NCBI RefSeq assembly: GCF_030651615.1
Contig: NZ_JAUSCG010000151.1
Location: forward strand, 1-21,384
Direction of reading: 5' to 3'
DNA: 21,384 bases
Origin: Methanocalculus sp.
Lineage (GTDB): Archaea; Halobacteriota; Methanomicrobia; Methanomicrobiales; Methanocorpusculaceae
This document shows positions 7,497-14,943 of the stretch, piece after piece; positions within the stretch are counted from its first letter, which is position 1; every line of letters starts with the position of its first letter. The notes beneath the pieces are model-generated. The model did not search any database, was not told the DNA's origin, and saw only the letters and a list, made by a program, of their open reading frames with translations. Both the position numbers and the translations under genes were made by a program.

Positions 7497-8006
7497 CTAT
7501 CTGAGATCAGATTCAAGCCCGACTTCATCACTCATATCTTCATCACCCGAAAGCTCAAGGAGTGCCGCGTAGAGGTCCACCTCCTCAGTAGGGATGGTTG
7601 CAAGCGGTGATATCCCCCGTATCTTATCTGAGGGATCGGCACCTGTATTGAGGATGCGGGAGATATCCCCTGACACAAAACCAGTCAGGGTGGAGACTGC
7701 ATCATCATCAAGGGTGTTGCCAAGCGCAATAGCGGTCAGTCCGGTATCGGAAGAGAGGCTGATGATCTCAATATCCCTTCGCCCTCTGGTGATCGTCTGT
7801 AGCAGATGGAGAAGAGTGGCTGTTTGTCTCCCTCCATTCAGGGGGACGCCGATCCTGTCCCCGTGCCGCAGCCAGCGTTTCTTCCGAATCTCCCGTTTGA
7901 CCTTCCGTTCAAGGTCCTGGATGAAATGCTCTCTGCAGAGATGAAGGCCGGAGTATGCCTGAAAATGGATCGCATCCTTTTTACACCTGCTGCATCGGTG
8001 GATCAT
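7497..8006 (-). CDS. Shortened, degenerate NcsA/TtcA-like tRNA thiolase homologue
   Basis: A 169-residue protein clearly related to the NcsA/Ncs6-TtcA group of tRNA sulfur-transfer enzymes, but much shorter than the roughly 300-residue active members. The N-terminal zinc-finger-like part is intact (Cys5, Cys8, Cys24, His27 with YSGLHLCREHF). The ATP loop, normally SGGKDS, reads NGGRQT at residues 57-62. The central region with the catalytic CxxC is absent: the sequence passes from the second strand (IEIISLSSD) almost directly to GNTLDDDAVSTLTGFVSGDI, which matches the GHNLDDEAQ region of the family, then ISPLATIPTEEVDLYA. It probably has no thiolase activity. The reading frame is open without interruption, so this looks like a maintained short protein, not a fresh frameshift. 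It could bind tRNA or regulate an active partner. Confidence 0.75.
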   Translation of the reverse strand: MIHRCSRCKKDAIHFQAYSGLHLCREHFIQDLERKVKREIRKKRWLRHGDRIGVPLNGGRQTATLLHLLQTITRGRRDIEIISLSSDTGLTAIALGNTLDDDAVSTLTGFVSGDISRILNTGADPSDKIRGISPLATIPTEEVDLYAALLELSGDEDMSDEVGLESDLR

Positions 8007-8101
8007 GCATGGTTATCGGTCATCTATCCTGATGAAACAGATGGTCATCTCTCAATGATCTCCCAAGTTGGCTAAGAGGGTTGATCCGATCCACATGGTA
8101 G

Positions 8102-8109
8102 CTTAAAAC
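8102..8109 (+). promoter_or_regulatory. TATA-like box upstream of rio2
   Basis: The sequence CTTAAAAC is centred 25 bases before an ATG at 8130. The same octamer occurs at 16265-16272 before another gene with the same spacing. It could start the rio2-DUF460-thiL transcript. It points to 8130 as a possible leaderless start, in tension with the family-based start at 8172. Confidence 0.5.
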
Positions 8110-8171
8110 CGATCTTCATCATGGTCATGATGCCTGTACTTTTTCTCTTCATTCTTCGAAGAGTACATACA

Positions 8172-9029
8172 ATGCCCCTCTCCGCCGACATGGTACGGGA
8201 ACTCCACAAATACGAGTACACGATCCTCTATGCGATTGAACGTCTGATGAAACGGTACAGCTGGGTTCCTTTCGATGATCTGAAGCGCGTAACGCGTTTA
8301 TCAAAGGGTGAACTTGAGTACCGCCTGGGCAATCTGATGCAGAAAGACCTCGTCCGCTATGAATCGGTACCCTATCCGGGCTACTCGATCGTCTTCTCGG
8401 GGTATGACTGCCTCGCGCTCCATACACTTGCAGGACGGGGGACGATCTCGGCACTCGGCTCTCTTATCGGGGTTGGAAAAGAGTCGGAGGTCTATGAAGC
8501 TCTTGGTCTTGGGGTGATCATCCTGAAGTTTCATCGCGTCGGTCAGCACTCGTTCCAGTCGGTTCGTCTGAACCGGGAGTATATGACCGATGCCAGCCAC
8601 TGTCCATGGATCTTTGCATCGACACTCTCTGCTGAGCAGGAGTTTGAGGCACTCCGTCGTCTTACCGGGAAGGTGAGGGTGCCTGTTCCGATCGATCGGA
8701 GCCGTCATACAATCGCTATCTCATATGTCCCCGGAGTCAACCTGAATCAGTGTACGCTTGAAGATCCTGTTCCCGTGTATGAGGAACTGATGGAAGAGGT
8801 GCGAAAGGTCTATGAACTTGGGATGATACATGCCGATCTCTCGGAGTACAATGTAATGGTGAACGAGGACCACTGCTGGATCATCGACTGGCCTCAGTGG
8901 GTCTCTGTGGACCACCCAAATGCAGATGAACTGCTCAGCCGTGATATCGGAACAATCGTCTCGTTCTTCAACAGGAAATACCGGATGTCCCTCACTCTTG
9001 AGGATGCCCTCCGCTCTGTCACCGGGTGA
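8172..9029 (+). CDS. rio2: RIO-type serine/threonine kinase Rio2
   Basis: A 285-residue Rio2 atypical protein kinase/ATPase, known in archaea and eukaryotes for maturation of the small ribosomal subunit. An N-terminal winged helix occupies about residues 1-90 (VPFDDLKRVTRLSKGELEYRL region). The kinase part has the nucleotide loop GVGKESEVYEA, the lysine in ILKFHRVG, the catalytic loop HADLSEYNVMV, and the metal-binding aspartate in IIDWPQWV. I chose the ATG at 8172 (MPLSADMVREL) because it aligns with the N-terminus of Archaeoglobus Rio2 and gives the normal length; the frame extends to 8121, and an ATG at 8130 fits a TATA box better but would add a hydrophobic tail of 14 residues. DUF460 follows six bases after the stop, indicating one transcript. 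Confidence 0.95.
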   Translation: MPLSADMVRELHKYEYTILYAIERLMKRYSWVPFDDLKRVTRLSKGELEYRLGNLMQKDLVRYESVPYPGYSIVFSGYDCLALHTLAGRGTISALGSLIGVGKESEVYEALGLGVIILKFHRVGQHSFQSVRLNREYMTDASHCPWIFASTLSAEQEFEALRRLTGKVRVPVPIDRSRHTIAISYVPGVNLNQCTLEDPVPVYEELMEEVRKVYELGMIHADLSEYNVMVNEDHCWIIDWPQWVSVDHPNADELLSRDIGTIVSFFNRKYRMSLTLEDALRSVTG

Positions 9030-9035
9030 ATTGCT

Positions 9036-10991
9036 ATGCGTGTGTATGGGATCGATATCGTCAGGGGGTCGGTCCGTTCCCAGTCTAAGCGCCCTTCTTT
9101 TGCCCTCTGCCGGATTGATGGTGAGACGATCGTCTCCGAAACCGAAGTTTCTCTCTTTCGACTCCAACGTATTCTTGAGTCTGAAGAGCCCGATCTCCTG
9201 GCCGTTGACAGTCTTCAGGAGGTGGCAGCAGATACAAAGGAACTCTACTCTTTCCTTCAGGCACTTCCGCCAAAGACCAGTCTTGTCCAGGTAACCGGTG
9301 GAGGGGATCACCGCGAGAGCCTTGCACAGGTTGCCGGAAGATATAATCTCACCTTCAACAGGTTCGATCCCTTTGCTGAGGCGAGGACCTCTGCACAGGT
9401 CGCCCTGCTTGGTGCCGGAAGCCGTGTGGTCGCATTTGCTGATACCTGTCTTGTCACCGTCTCACGCAGGAGATCCCCCGGGAAAGGGGGGTGGAGCCAG
9501 AACCGCTATACCCGAAAGATCCATGGTTCTGTCAGAACCAGAGCTCGTGAGATCGAGATGAGTCTCGTTGATTCGGGGCTGAAGTATGATAAAAAAGAGT
9601 TTCTGGCTTTTGGCGGTCATTCCCGTGTCCTCTTCCTGATCCATGCACCCCGAATACGTGTTCCGATCAGAAACTACCGGGGATCTGATGTGCAGGTGTC
9701 TGTCACCCAGCCACGACTTGAACGGATACAGTTCATCCCCCAGACGAAGAAACCCCAATATCTCATCGTCGGAGTAGATCCCGGAACGACGATGGCAATC
9801 GCCCTCCTCAATCTTGATGGTGAACTGGTTCATCTCTCAAGCTCCCGTGTCACTTCGGTCTCTGAAGTGATCTCAGAGATTACTGCACATGGTCGCCCTC
9901 TGATCGTCGCATCAGATAAAAAAGAGATGCCGGGGACGGTAGAGAAGATCAGGCGGTCATTCAATGCAGTTCCGTTCCTTCCAAAGAGTGATCTCTCTCT
10001 CTCTGAGAAGTACGAACTTGCAGGTGGCATTCATTCTACAAATGACCACGAACGTGATGCGTATGCAGCAGCACTGGTCGCCTACCGGAATATTAAGAAT
10101 AAGTTTGCAAGCCTCTCAAAACGCATCCCCTCAGGTGTTGCCCTTGATGAAGTGCGTGCCCGTGTTATCCGGGGCCGCTCTCTCGAACAGGCGCTCTCCG
10201 ATCTCTCGCCTTCAGAGGTTTCTGAGGTAGTCCCGGTGCAGGTGGAGACGGAACAGTATCCCGGTTCACGGCCTGGTCGCCCCCGGGAACAGGATGAGAT
10301 GATCAGACGGCTCCGCTCTCTTGTCTCTGAACTCTATGCCGAGTCGCAGCAGAAGGATAGTGAGATCACCCGTCTCCGTCGTCTCCTTAAGACCGAGCGG
10401 TCGAAGAAGAAGGAGACGATCAGACGTGATGCCGAGGTTGCACGGCTGCTTGGGATCATCAATAATCAGAAGCGATACCTCCGGAAGGAGGAGAAGCGGA
10501 ATAAAGGCTTGCGAAGACAGCTTGACCGGATGAAGACCTATGCGGATATGAAGTTTGGCGAAGACCAGGTTCCCCTGAAGGTGCTCGATTCTCTCTCTCG
10601 TGATGCGATCCGACGGTTTACAACAGAGATGGGGGCGGCATCTGATGACTGGATCTATCTCAGAAAGATTGATGGATGGGGGAAGAATGCCATCCGGGAG
10701 CTTGCTGATACACAGATAGCCGGGGTTATTGTGCCTGATGCCACGGTGATGACACCTGACCTTCTCAATGCGTTTCGGGAAACAGGAATTCCACTTATAT
10801 CCGGCACATCCCTTGGCCTGCGTCTTCAGGGATCAATTGGGTTCTGTCTCCGTAGTGCTCTTGAGGAGCAGTATGCCAGATGGCAGGAGGAGCAGGAGCA
10901 GTATGAACGGGAGAAGAAGGCGGCATCGATCGAGGATCTCTTCAGGAGATACCGCTCTGAACGTGAACAGGAGGTGAGAAAGAGTGGATGA
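9036..10991 (+). CDS. DUF460 protein, predicted RNase H-fold nuclease
   Basis: A 651-residue member of the archaeal DUF460/COG2433 family, predicted nucleases related to RuvC/YqgF, without an established role. Two regions look like RNase H folds. The first starts with VYGIDIVRG (Asp6) and has LLAVDS (Asp58). The second starts with LIVGVDPGTTMAIALLN (Asp248) and continues with VASDKKEMPG (Asp294) and NDHERDAYAAALVAY (Asp341), a full RuvC-like acidic set. Residues about 415-505 are a strongly charged coiled coil. The C-terminal part (about 515-620) is a further alpha/beta domain, ending in a charged helix. The gene lies between rio2 and thiL; the closeness to rio2 suggests an RNA-processing or ribosome role, but this is inference. 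Its end overlaps thiL by 8 bases. Confidence 0.9.
   Translation: MRVYGIDIVRGSVRSQSKRPSFALCRIDGETIVSETEVSLFRLQRILESEEPDLLAVDSLQEVAADTKELYSFLQALPPKTSLVQVTGGGDHRESLAQVAGRYNLTFNRFDPFAEARTSAQVALLGAGSRVVAFADTCLVTVSRRRSPGKGGWSQNRYTRKIHGSVRTRAREIEMSLVDSGLKYDKKEFLAFGGHSRVLFLIHAPRIRVPIRNYRGSDVQVSVTQPRLERIQFIPQTKKPQYLIVGVDPGTTMAIALLNLDGELVHLSSSRVTSVSEVISEITAHGRPLIVASDKKEMPGTVEKIRRSFNAVPFLPKSDLSLSEKYELAGGIHSTNDHERDAYAAALVAYRNIKNKFASLSKRIPSGVALDEVRARVIRGRSLEQALSDLSPSEVSEVVPVQVETEQYPGSRPGRPREQDEMIRRLRSLVSELYAESQQKDSEITRLRRLLKTERSKKKETIRRDAEVARLLGIINNQKRYLRKEEKRNKGLRRQLDRMKTYADMKFGEDQVPLKVLDSLSRDAIRRFTTEMGAASDDWIYLRKIDGWGKNAIRELADTQIAGVIVPDATVMTPDLLNAFRETGIPLISGTSLGLRLQGSIGFCLRSALEEQYARWQEEQEQYEREKKAASIEDLFRRYRSEREQEVRKSG
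10969..10977 (+). promoter_or_regulatory. Strong ribosome-binding site of thiL
   Basis: AGGAGGTGA is almost fully complementary to the 3' end of archaeal 16S rRNA and lies six bases before the GTG at 10984. It decides the non-ATG start of thiL and lies wholly inside the DUF460 coding region. Confidence 0.8.
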
Positions 10992-11841
10992 TCGTATGCT
11001 CCTTGATCAGATCCGGGGGATAGTCGGAGAGAAGGAGACAGAAGATGACTGCTCGGTCATTCCCCTTGGAGATCAGTATCTTGTCGCAACGACTGATATG
11101 CTCCATGAGAAGACCGACTTTCCGGGAGGGATGACCGATTTTGAGATCGGGTGGATGTCAGCGGCGGTGACGCTCTCGGATATCGCCTCTATGGGGGCTG
11201 TTCCCGCTGACCTTCTGATGGCAGTCGGCCTTGACCGACCAGAACGCCTTGTTGGGATCACGAAAGGGGCGGCTGCCTGCTGTTCATCTGTTGGTGCACG
11301 GCTTGCCGGGGGTGATATCGATTCCCATACTGAACTGACGATCGTCTCGACCGCCTTTGGTTTCGTCCAAAAGGATAGAATTCTTAGGAGATCGGGTGCA
11401 CGGCCCGGAGATCTTGTCTGTGTTACCGGCACCCCCGGTCAGGCGGAGGCGGGGCTGAAAGGGGACCCCCGGTTCTGGAAGAGTCTTATCACCCCGGTGC
11501 CCCGAGTTCGTGAGGGGATCGCCTTTTCTGAAGGTGGTGCGACAGCGATGATGGACCTCTCCGATGGGCTTGCCCTCTCGCTCTCTGATCTCGGGCGGGC
11601 ATCAGGGGTCGGCTTCTCTCTTGATCCTGCGTTATTCCCGCTTATTTCTGATATGCCTGATGCTGAAGCACTCTTTCTCTTTGGTGGTGGTGACTTTGAG
11701 CTGCTTGCAACCGTTCCGCCTGATCGCTTCCCGATTGCGGGAGTGGATGCAACGGTGATCGGGGTGGTGACTCCGGAGCCGGAGATCCGATCAGGGGGGT
11801 GTCCCATTCCGCTTCGTGGGTATGCCCACCGGTGGGAGTAG
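10984..11841 (+). CDS. thiL: Thiamine-monophosphate kinase ThiL
   Basis: A 285-residue ThiL, which phosphorylates thiamine monophosphate to the active cofactor thiamine diphosphate. It belongs to the PurM/SelD ATP-binding fold. Visible family segments are the acidic pair DD near residue 22, TTDMLHEKTDF, AAVTLSDIASMGAVP (residues 60-74), the glycine-rich LAGGDIDSH region, CVTGTPGQAEAG and MMDLSDGLALSLSDL near residue 190. It starts with GTG at 10984; this is strongly supported by a near-perfect ribosome-binding site AGGAGGTGA at 10969-10977, six bases upstream. The start overlaps the end of DUF460, so translation is coupled. Thiamine diphosphate would serve the 2-oxoacid oxidoreductases of a methanogen. 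Confidence 0.95.
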   Translation: MDDRMLLDQIRGIVGEKETEDDCSVIPLGDQYLVATTDMLHEKTDFPGGMTDFEIGWMSAAVTLSDIASMGAVPADLLMAVGLDRPERLVGITKGAAACCSSVGARLAGGDIDSHTELTIVSTAFGFVQKDRILRRSGARPGDLVCVTGTPGQAEAGLKGDPRFWKSLITPVPRVREGIAFSEGGATAMMDLSDGLALSLSDLGRASGVGFSLDPALFPLISDMPDAEALFLFGGGDFELLATVPPDRFPIAGVDATVIGVVTPEPEIRSGGCPIPLRGYAHRWE

Positions 11842-11857
11842 CCTGATGGATCGATCG

Positions 11858-11865
11858 TTATTAAT
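11858..11865 (+). promoter_or_regulatory. Possible TATA box of cofC
   Basis: TTATTAAT in the 47-base gap after thiL is centred about 27 bases before the cofC ATG. No ribosome-binding site precedes that ATG, so a separate leaderless cofC transcript is plausible. Readthrough from thiL is equally possible. Confidence 0.45.
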
Positions 11866-11888
11866 CCTCAATAAATCTACTTTGATCA

Positions 11889-12533
11889 ATGTTCTTCCAT
11901 GCCCTGATCCCGTTCAAGCCGATTAATCCAAAGACACGCCTCTCCTGCGTGATGAATCAGGAGGAGCGTGAAGCATTCGCCGCCGCCATGCTTGAGGATG
12001 TTATTACTGCTGTGAACCGCACAGGATGTTCGGCAACTCTCCTCTCTACCTCACCGTTTACCTGCTTAAATGCGCTCGTTGCAGTACGGAGCAATGGTCT
12101 GAATGAAGCGATTAACTGGGCACTCCCTCAGTTCCACTGTCCGGCGTTGATAATCATGGCGGACCTTCCGCTTGTGACCGCGGGAGCTCTCCAGAGGGTC
12201 CTCTCTACAGAGGCGGATATGGCGGTTGTCCCCGGTCGGGGTGGCGGAACCAATATTATCTTCTTAAAGAGTCCGGCCTGTTTCCGTGCGCAGTATTATG
12301 GATCGAGTTTTAAGAAGCATATGGCTGTTGCGAGGACATGTGGATTCTCTGTCGAGGTGATCGATTCGTTCCGGCTCTCGACTGATATTGATGAGAAAGA
12401 GGATATCGTTGAGGTGCTGATCCATGGACGGGGGAAGAGTAAGGAGTACCTGGAGTCGATTGGATTTGAGGTGGTTGAAGAGAAGGGGAGGGTGGGGGTT
12501 GTGAGAAGAGATTCCGGGGTGGAATCCCGATAA
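11889..12533 (+). CDS. cofC: 2-phospho-L-lactate guanylyltransferase CofC
   Basis: A 214-residue CofC, the nucleotidyltransferase that activates 2-phospholactate with GTP to give the lactyl-diphospho-guanosine used to build coenzyme F420. Family features are the N-terminal ALIPFKPINPKTRLS (residues 5-19, a nucleotide-binding PxKxxxxxKTRL pattern), MADLPLV (Asp92), PGRGGGTNII (115-124), SFKKH, and the STDIDEKEDI segment near residues 164-173. The C-terminal 35 residues form a variable tail. The start is ATG at 11889. The gene lies downstream of thiL and ends three bases before the end of cofE on the opposite strand, so two F420 genes meet tail to tail. The cofD product, needed between these steps, is not in the window. 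Confidence 0.95.
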   Translation: MFFHALIPFKPINPKTRLSCVMNQEEREAFAAAMLEDVITAVNRTGCSATLLSTSPFTCLNALVAVRSNGLNEAINWALPQFHCPALIIMADLPLVTAGALQRVLSTEADMAVVPGRGGGTNIIFLKSPACFRAQYYGSSFKKHMAVARTCGFSVEVIDSFRLSTDIDEKEDIVEVLIHGRGKSKEYLESIGFEVVEEKGRVGVVRRDSGVESR

Positions 12534-12536
12534 AAA

Positions 12537-13304
12537 TTACTCTTCTTTCTTCTTCATCGCGCCCATAAAGAGACATTCATCAGGTGCGATCGTCTCGATC
12601 CCTTCACCGCTCCCGATTGCGATATCAAGCCCACGAACGATCACAACCGGAATACACTCGTTTGCTTCTCCCATCAGGAGTTCGGCAGTTGAAGCAATAC
12701 AGTCTCCGATAGCGCGTCTGGTCACCTCAAGTGTCCTGCCGAAGAGGTCTTTCTGACCCCGGCAGTCACTCACCGCATCCATCCCGGAACAGCCGATGGT
12801 AACGCCGGAGACGCCAAGCCGCATCGCATGGGTCCGCGAGTCGATGACAAGAACCGCCACGCTCTTTTTCGCTCTCTCAAAGATCTCCTCTCGAATCCGG
12901 GCTGCCGAGGCATTTGGGTCAGCCGGGAGGGGGATGATCGTTCCATCCGGTGCGTTTGAACCGTCCACGCCTGCATTTGGGAGGAGTGTTCCGTCTTTTA
13001 AACAGAGGAGAAAACCCGGGATGCCGCCGATCACCTCATCGGACTCGGAGATGACCACCTCAGCGACCCTCGGATCCATCTGATACCTCTCTGCATACGT
13101 AACCGCCTCCTTCGAAGGAGTAACATCGGAGAGCCGGATCACCCGTCCCTCGGCGGTTGCAAGTGCGGATTCGGCGATGACGATGATATCTCCATCCTGA
13201 ATGCCTCCCGCCTCGCCGGCTGATCCGATGATCCGGTCCGTCATATCATCTCCCGGCTCAATGAGGCCGGTCATGCAGCTATATGCAGTAAGAGCTTGTT
13301 TCAT
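12537..13304 (-). CDS. cofE: Coenzyme F420-0:L-glutamate ligase CofE
   Basis: A 255-residue CofE, which adds glutamates to F420-0 using GTP to form the F420-2 tail. Recognisable parts are LIEPGDDMTDRI, the DGDIIVIAESALATAEGR stretch (residues 37-54), NAGVDGSNAPDGTIIPLPADP (split around residues 110-130), and VLVIDSRTHAMRLGVSGVTIG followed by GLDIAIG and a C-terminal GECLF-like end (DECLFMGA). The length fits archaeal CofE without the extra C-terminal FMN domain seen in actinobacterial FbiB. It is the last gene of the glyA-folD-folP-cofE unit: its ATG overlaps the folP stop in an ATGA arrangement, and AGGAG lies nine bases upstream. Placing F420 tailing with one-carbon genes may couple cofactor supply. 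Confidence 0.96.
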   Translation of the reverse strand: MKQALTAYSCMTGLIEPGDDMTDRIIGSAGEAGGIQDGDIIVIAESALATAEGRVIRLSDVTPSKEAVTYAERYQMDPRVAEVVISESDEVIGGIPGFLLCLKDGTLLPNAGVDGSNAPDGTIIPLPADPNASAARIREEIFERAKKSVAVLVIDSRTHAMRLGVSGVTIGCSGMDAVSDCRGQKDLFGRTLEVTRRAIGDCIASTAELLMGEANECIPVVIVRGLDIAIGSGEGIETIAPDECLFMGAMKKKEE

Positions 13305-14116
13305 GGTCTTCTCCTGAGTACGCGTTCACTGACCCTGATTGCATCATAGGTCGGTACAATATCATGAGTTCTGATCATGCCTGCACCTGCCTCAATGAGG
13401 AGGGCGGTGAGGGCAAGGGTGCCAAATAACCGCTCTTCAGCTGGCTTTCCAAGGAGGTCTCCGATGAAACTCTTCCGCGATATTGCTCCGAGGAGCGGGC
13501 GATCAAAGACTGAAAATTCAGAGAACCGTCTGCATAGCTCCCAGTCATCATTAAAACTCCTTCCCGGAACCCAGCGGCCGATCCCCGGATCGAGGACCAG
13601 ATCCACGATCCCATACTGCTCGCAGCGACCAAGCACCACAGCAAGTGCCGCTTTCGTCGCGTCGGCACCGCATGCGTCTCCCGGTGCATGTACTGCAGCC
13701 ATTGCGATGACCGGAAGACCGCTGTCTGCTGCCAGGCGGGCGAAAGATTCGTCTGCAAGTCCGTGAATGTCATTGATCGCATCGATGTCGTACCTGAGAG
13801 CAACCTCAAGTGCTCCTGCATGCATCGTGTCAACAGAGATCGGGATGCCTGATCCAACAAGTTCAGACAGGGAGCGCTTCAGTCGGTCACACTCTTCGGA
13901 GATAGAGATGGGCCTGCTATCCGGTGCGGTGCTCCGTGCCCCGATATCGATGATCTCAGCCCCACGATCGATCATCATATGGGCATGGGCTGCAACTTCG
14001 CCTGAGGGAACAAATGATCCGTGAAAAAAAGATTCAGGGCTGATATTGATGACACCCATCAACCGGACCGGGTTGTCTCCCCCGATACCGACCCCGCCTA
14101 TATGAGTCGTCTGCAT
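13301..14116 (-). CDS. folP: Dihydropteroate synthase-family protein
   Basis: A 271-residue TIM-barrel protein of the pterin-binding dihydropteroate synthase family, which joins a pterin diphosphate to p-aminobenzoate (or a related arylamine). Motifs present are GVINISPESFF (residues 21-31), IDIGARST (56-63), PISVDT (92-97), INDIHG (114-119), DLVLDPGIGRW, and the C-terminal AISRKSF and IRTHDIV segments with the conserved lysine, arginine and histidine. The usual asparagine and aspartates appear kept, so an active enzyme is likely. In methanogens this could serve folate synthesis, or an arylamine of the methanopterin pathway; the adjacent folD and glyA favour folate, as inference. The gene overlaps folD by 19 bases and cofE by 4. 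Confidence 0.9.
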   Translation of the reverse strand: MQTTHIGGVGIGGDNPVRLMGVINISPESFFHGSFVPSGEVAAHAHMMIDRGAEIIDIGARSTAPDSRPISISEECDRLKRSLSELVGSGIPISVDTMHAGALEVALRYDIDAINDIHGLADESFARLAADSGLPVIAMAAVHAPGDACGADATKAALAVVLGRCEQYGIVDLVLDPGIGRWVPGRSFNDDWELCRRFSEFSVFDRPLLGAISRKSFIGDLLGKPAEERLFGTLALTALLIEAGAGMIRTHDIVPTYDAIRVSERVLRRRP

Positions 14117-14943
14117 GACCGCATCTGAGCTGCTGCGAAGGTGTTCTCCATGAGCGTTGCGATTGTCATGGGACCGACACCTCCGGGGACCGGGGTGATC
14201 GCAGCGGCCTTTGGCTCCACTCCGGCAAAGTCAACATCACCGCAGAGTTTTCCTTCTTCATCATAGTTTGTTCCGACATCAATGACAACGGCTCCTTCAC
14301 TGACCATATCTGCTGTTACAAACCTGGCCCTGCCGACTGCCGCGATCAGGATCTCGGCATGTGACGTGATCGATCTCAGATCAACCGTCTTCGAATGGGC
14401 GATGGTGACGGTTGCATCGGCATTGATCAGGAGAGCAGCCATCGGGCGGCCGACTTCAATGCTCCTGCCGATGACGACCACACGCTTTCCTGCGGGATTA
14501 ATGCCGTATTCAGCAAGTATGGTCATCACACCAAGGGGAGTGCAGGGTGAGAAGACTGGTGTTCCGGAGAAGAGTCTTCCAAGGCTCACCGGATGAAACC
14601 CGTCCACATCCTTCTCCGGAGCCACCGCCTCGATCACCGCATGGGTGTCCACCTGCGGGGGAAGCGGAAGCTGGACGAGGATGCCACTGATCATATTGTC
14701 ATGGTTTAGTCTGTTCACCGCTTCGATGACGTCCTGCGTTGTTGCGGTTGCAGGAAGGTCTATTGCGATCGATCCGATGCCGACACGTTCGCATGCCCGG
14801 TGTTTCATCCTGACATAGAGTTGTGATGCAGGGTCTTCACCTACAAGAACGGTGGCGAGGCGGGGATAGAGCCCCGACTCGTCGATCTTCTCCTTGAGAA
14901 GCTCCAGCCTTTTCTCTGAGGTCTTCTTACCGTCGAGGATCAT
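14098..14943 (-). CDS. folD: Bifunctional methylene-THF dehydrogenase/cyclohydrolase FolD
   Basis: A 281-residue FolD, which oxidises methylenetetrahydrofolate with NADP and hydrolyses the methenyl form to 10-formyl-THF. Typical segments are SQLYVRMKHRACERVGI with the catalytic lysine, GILVQLPLPPQVD, PEKDVDGFHP, PCTPLGVM, the nucleotide-binding VVVIGRSIEVGRPMA, VVIDVGTN, and PVPGGVGPMTIATLMENT. All key features seem intact. FolD is usual in bacteria and occurs in only some methanogens, which otherwise use methanopterin-linked Mtd and Mch. Its presence next to glyA and a dihydropteroate synthase suggests a working tetrahydrofolate route for biosynthesis, as reported for Methanosarcina barkeri. 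The start overlaps the glyA stop in an ATGA arrangement. Confidence 0.96.
   Translation of the reverse strand: MILDGKKTSEKRLELLKEKIDESGLYPRLATVLVGEDPASQLYVRMKHRACERVGIGSIAIDLPATATTQDVIEAVNRLNHDNMISGILVQLPLPPQVDTHAVIEAVAPEKDVDGFHPVSLGRLFSGTPVFSPCTPLGVMTILAEYGINPAGKRVVVIGRSIEVGRPMAALLINADATVTIAHSKTVDLRSITSHAEILIAAVGRARFVTADMVSEGAVVIDVGTNYDEEGKLCGDVDFAGVEPKAAAITPVPGGVGPMTIATLMENTFAAAQMRSCRRLI

Noticed and set aside
8721..9311. Open frame of 196 codons on the minus strand opposite rio2 and DUF460
   Set aside because: It overlaps the catalytic part of rio2 and the start of DUF460, both certain genes.
9363..9372. GTTCGATCCC, resembling a tRNA T-loop
   Set aside because: It lies inside the DUF460 coding sequence and no acceptor, D or anticodon stem can be built around it.
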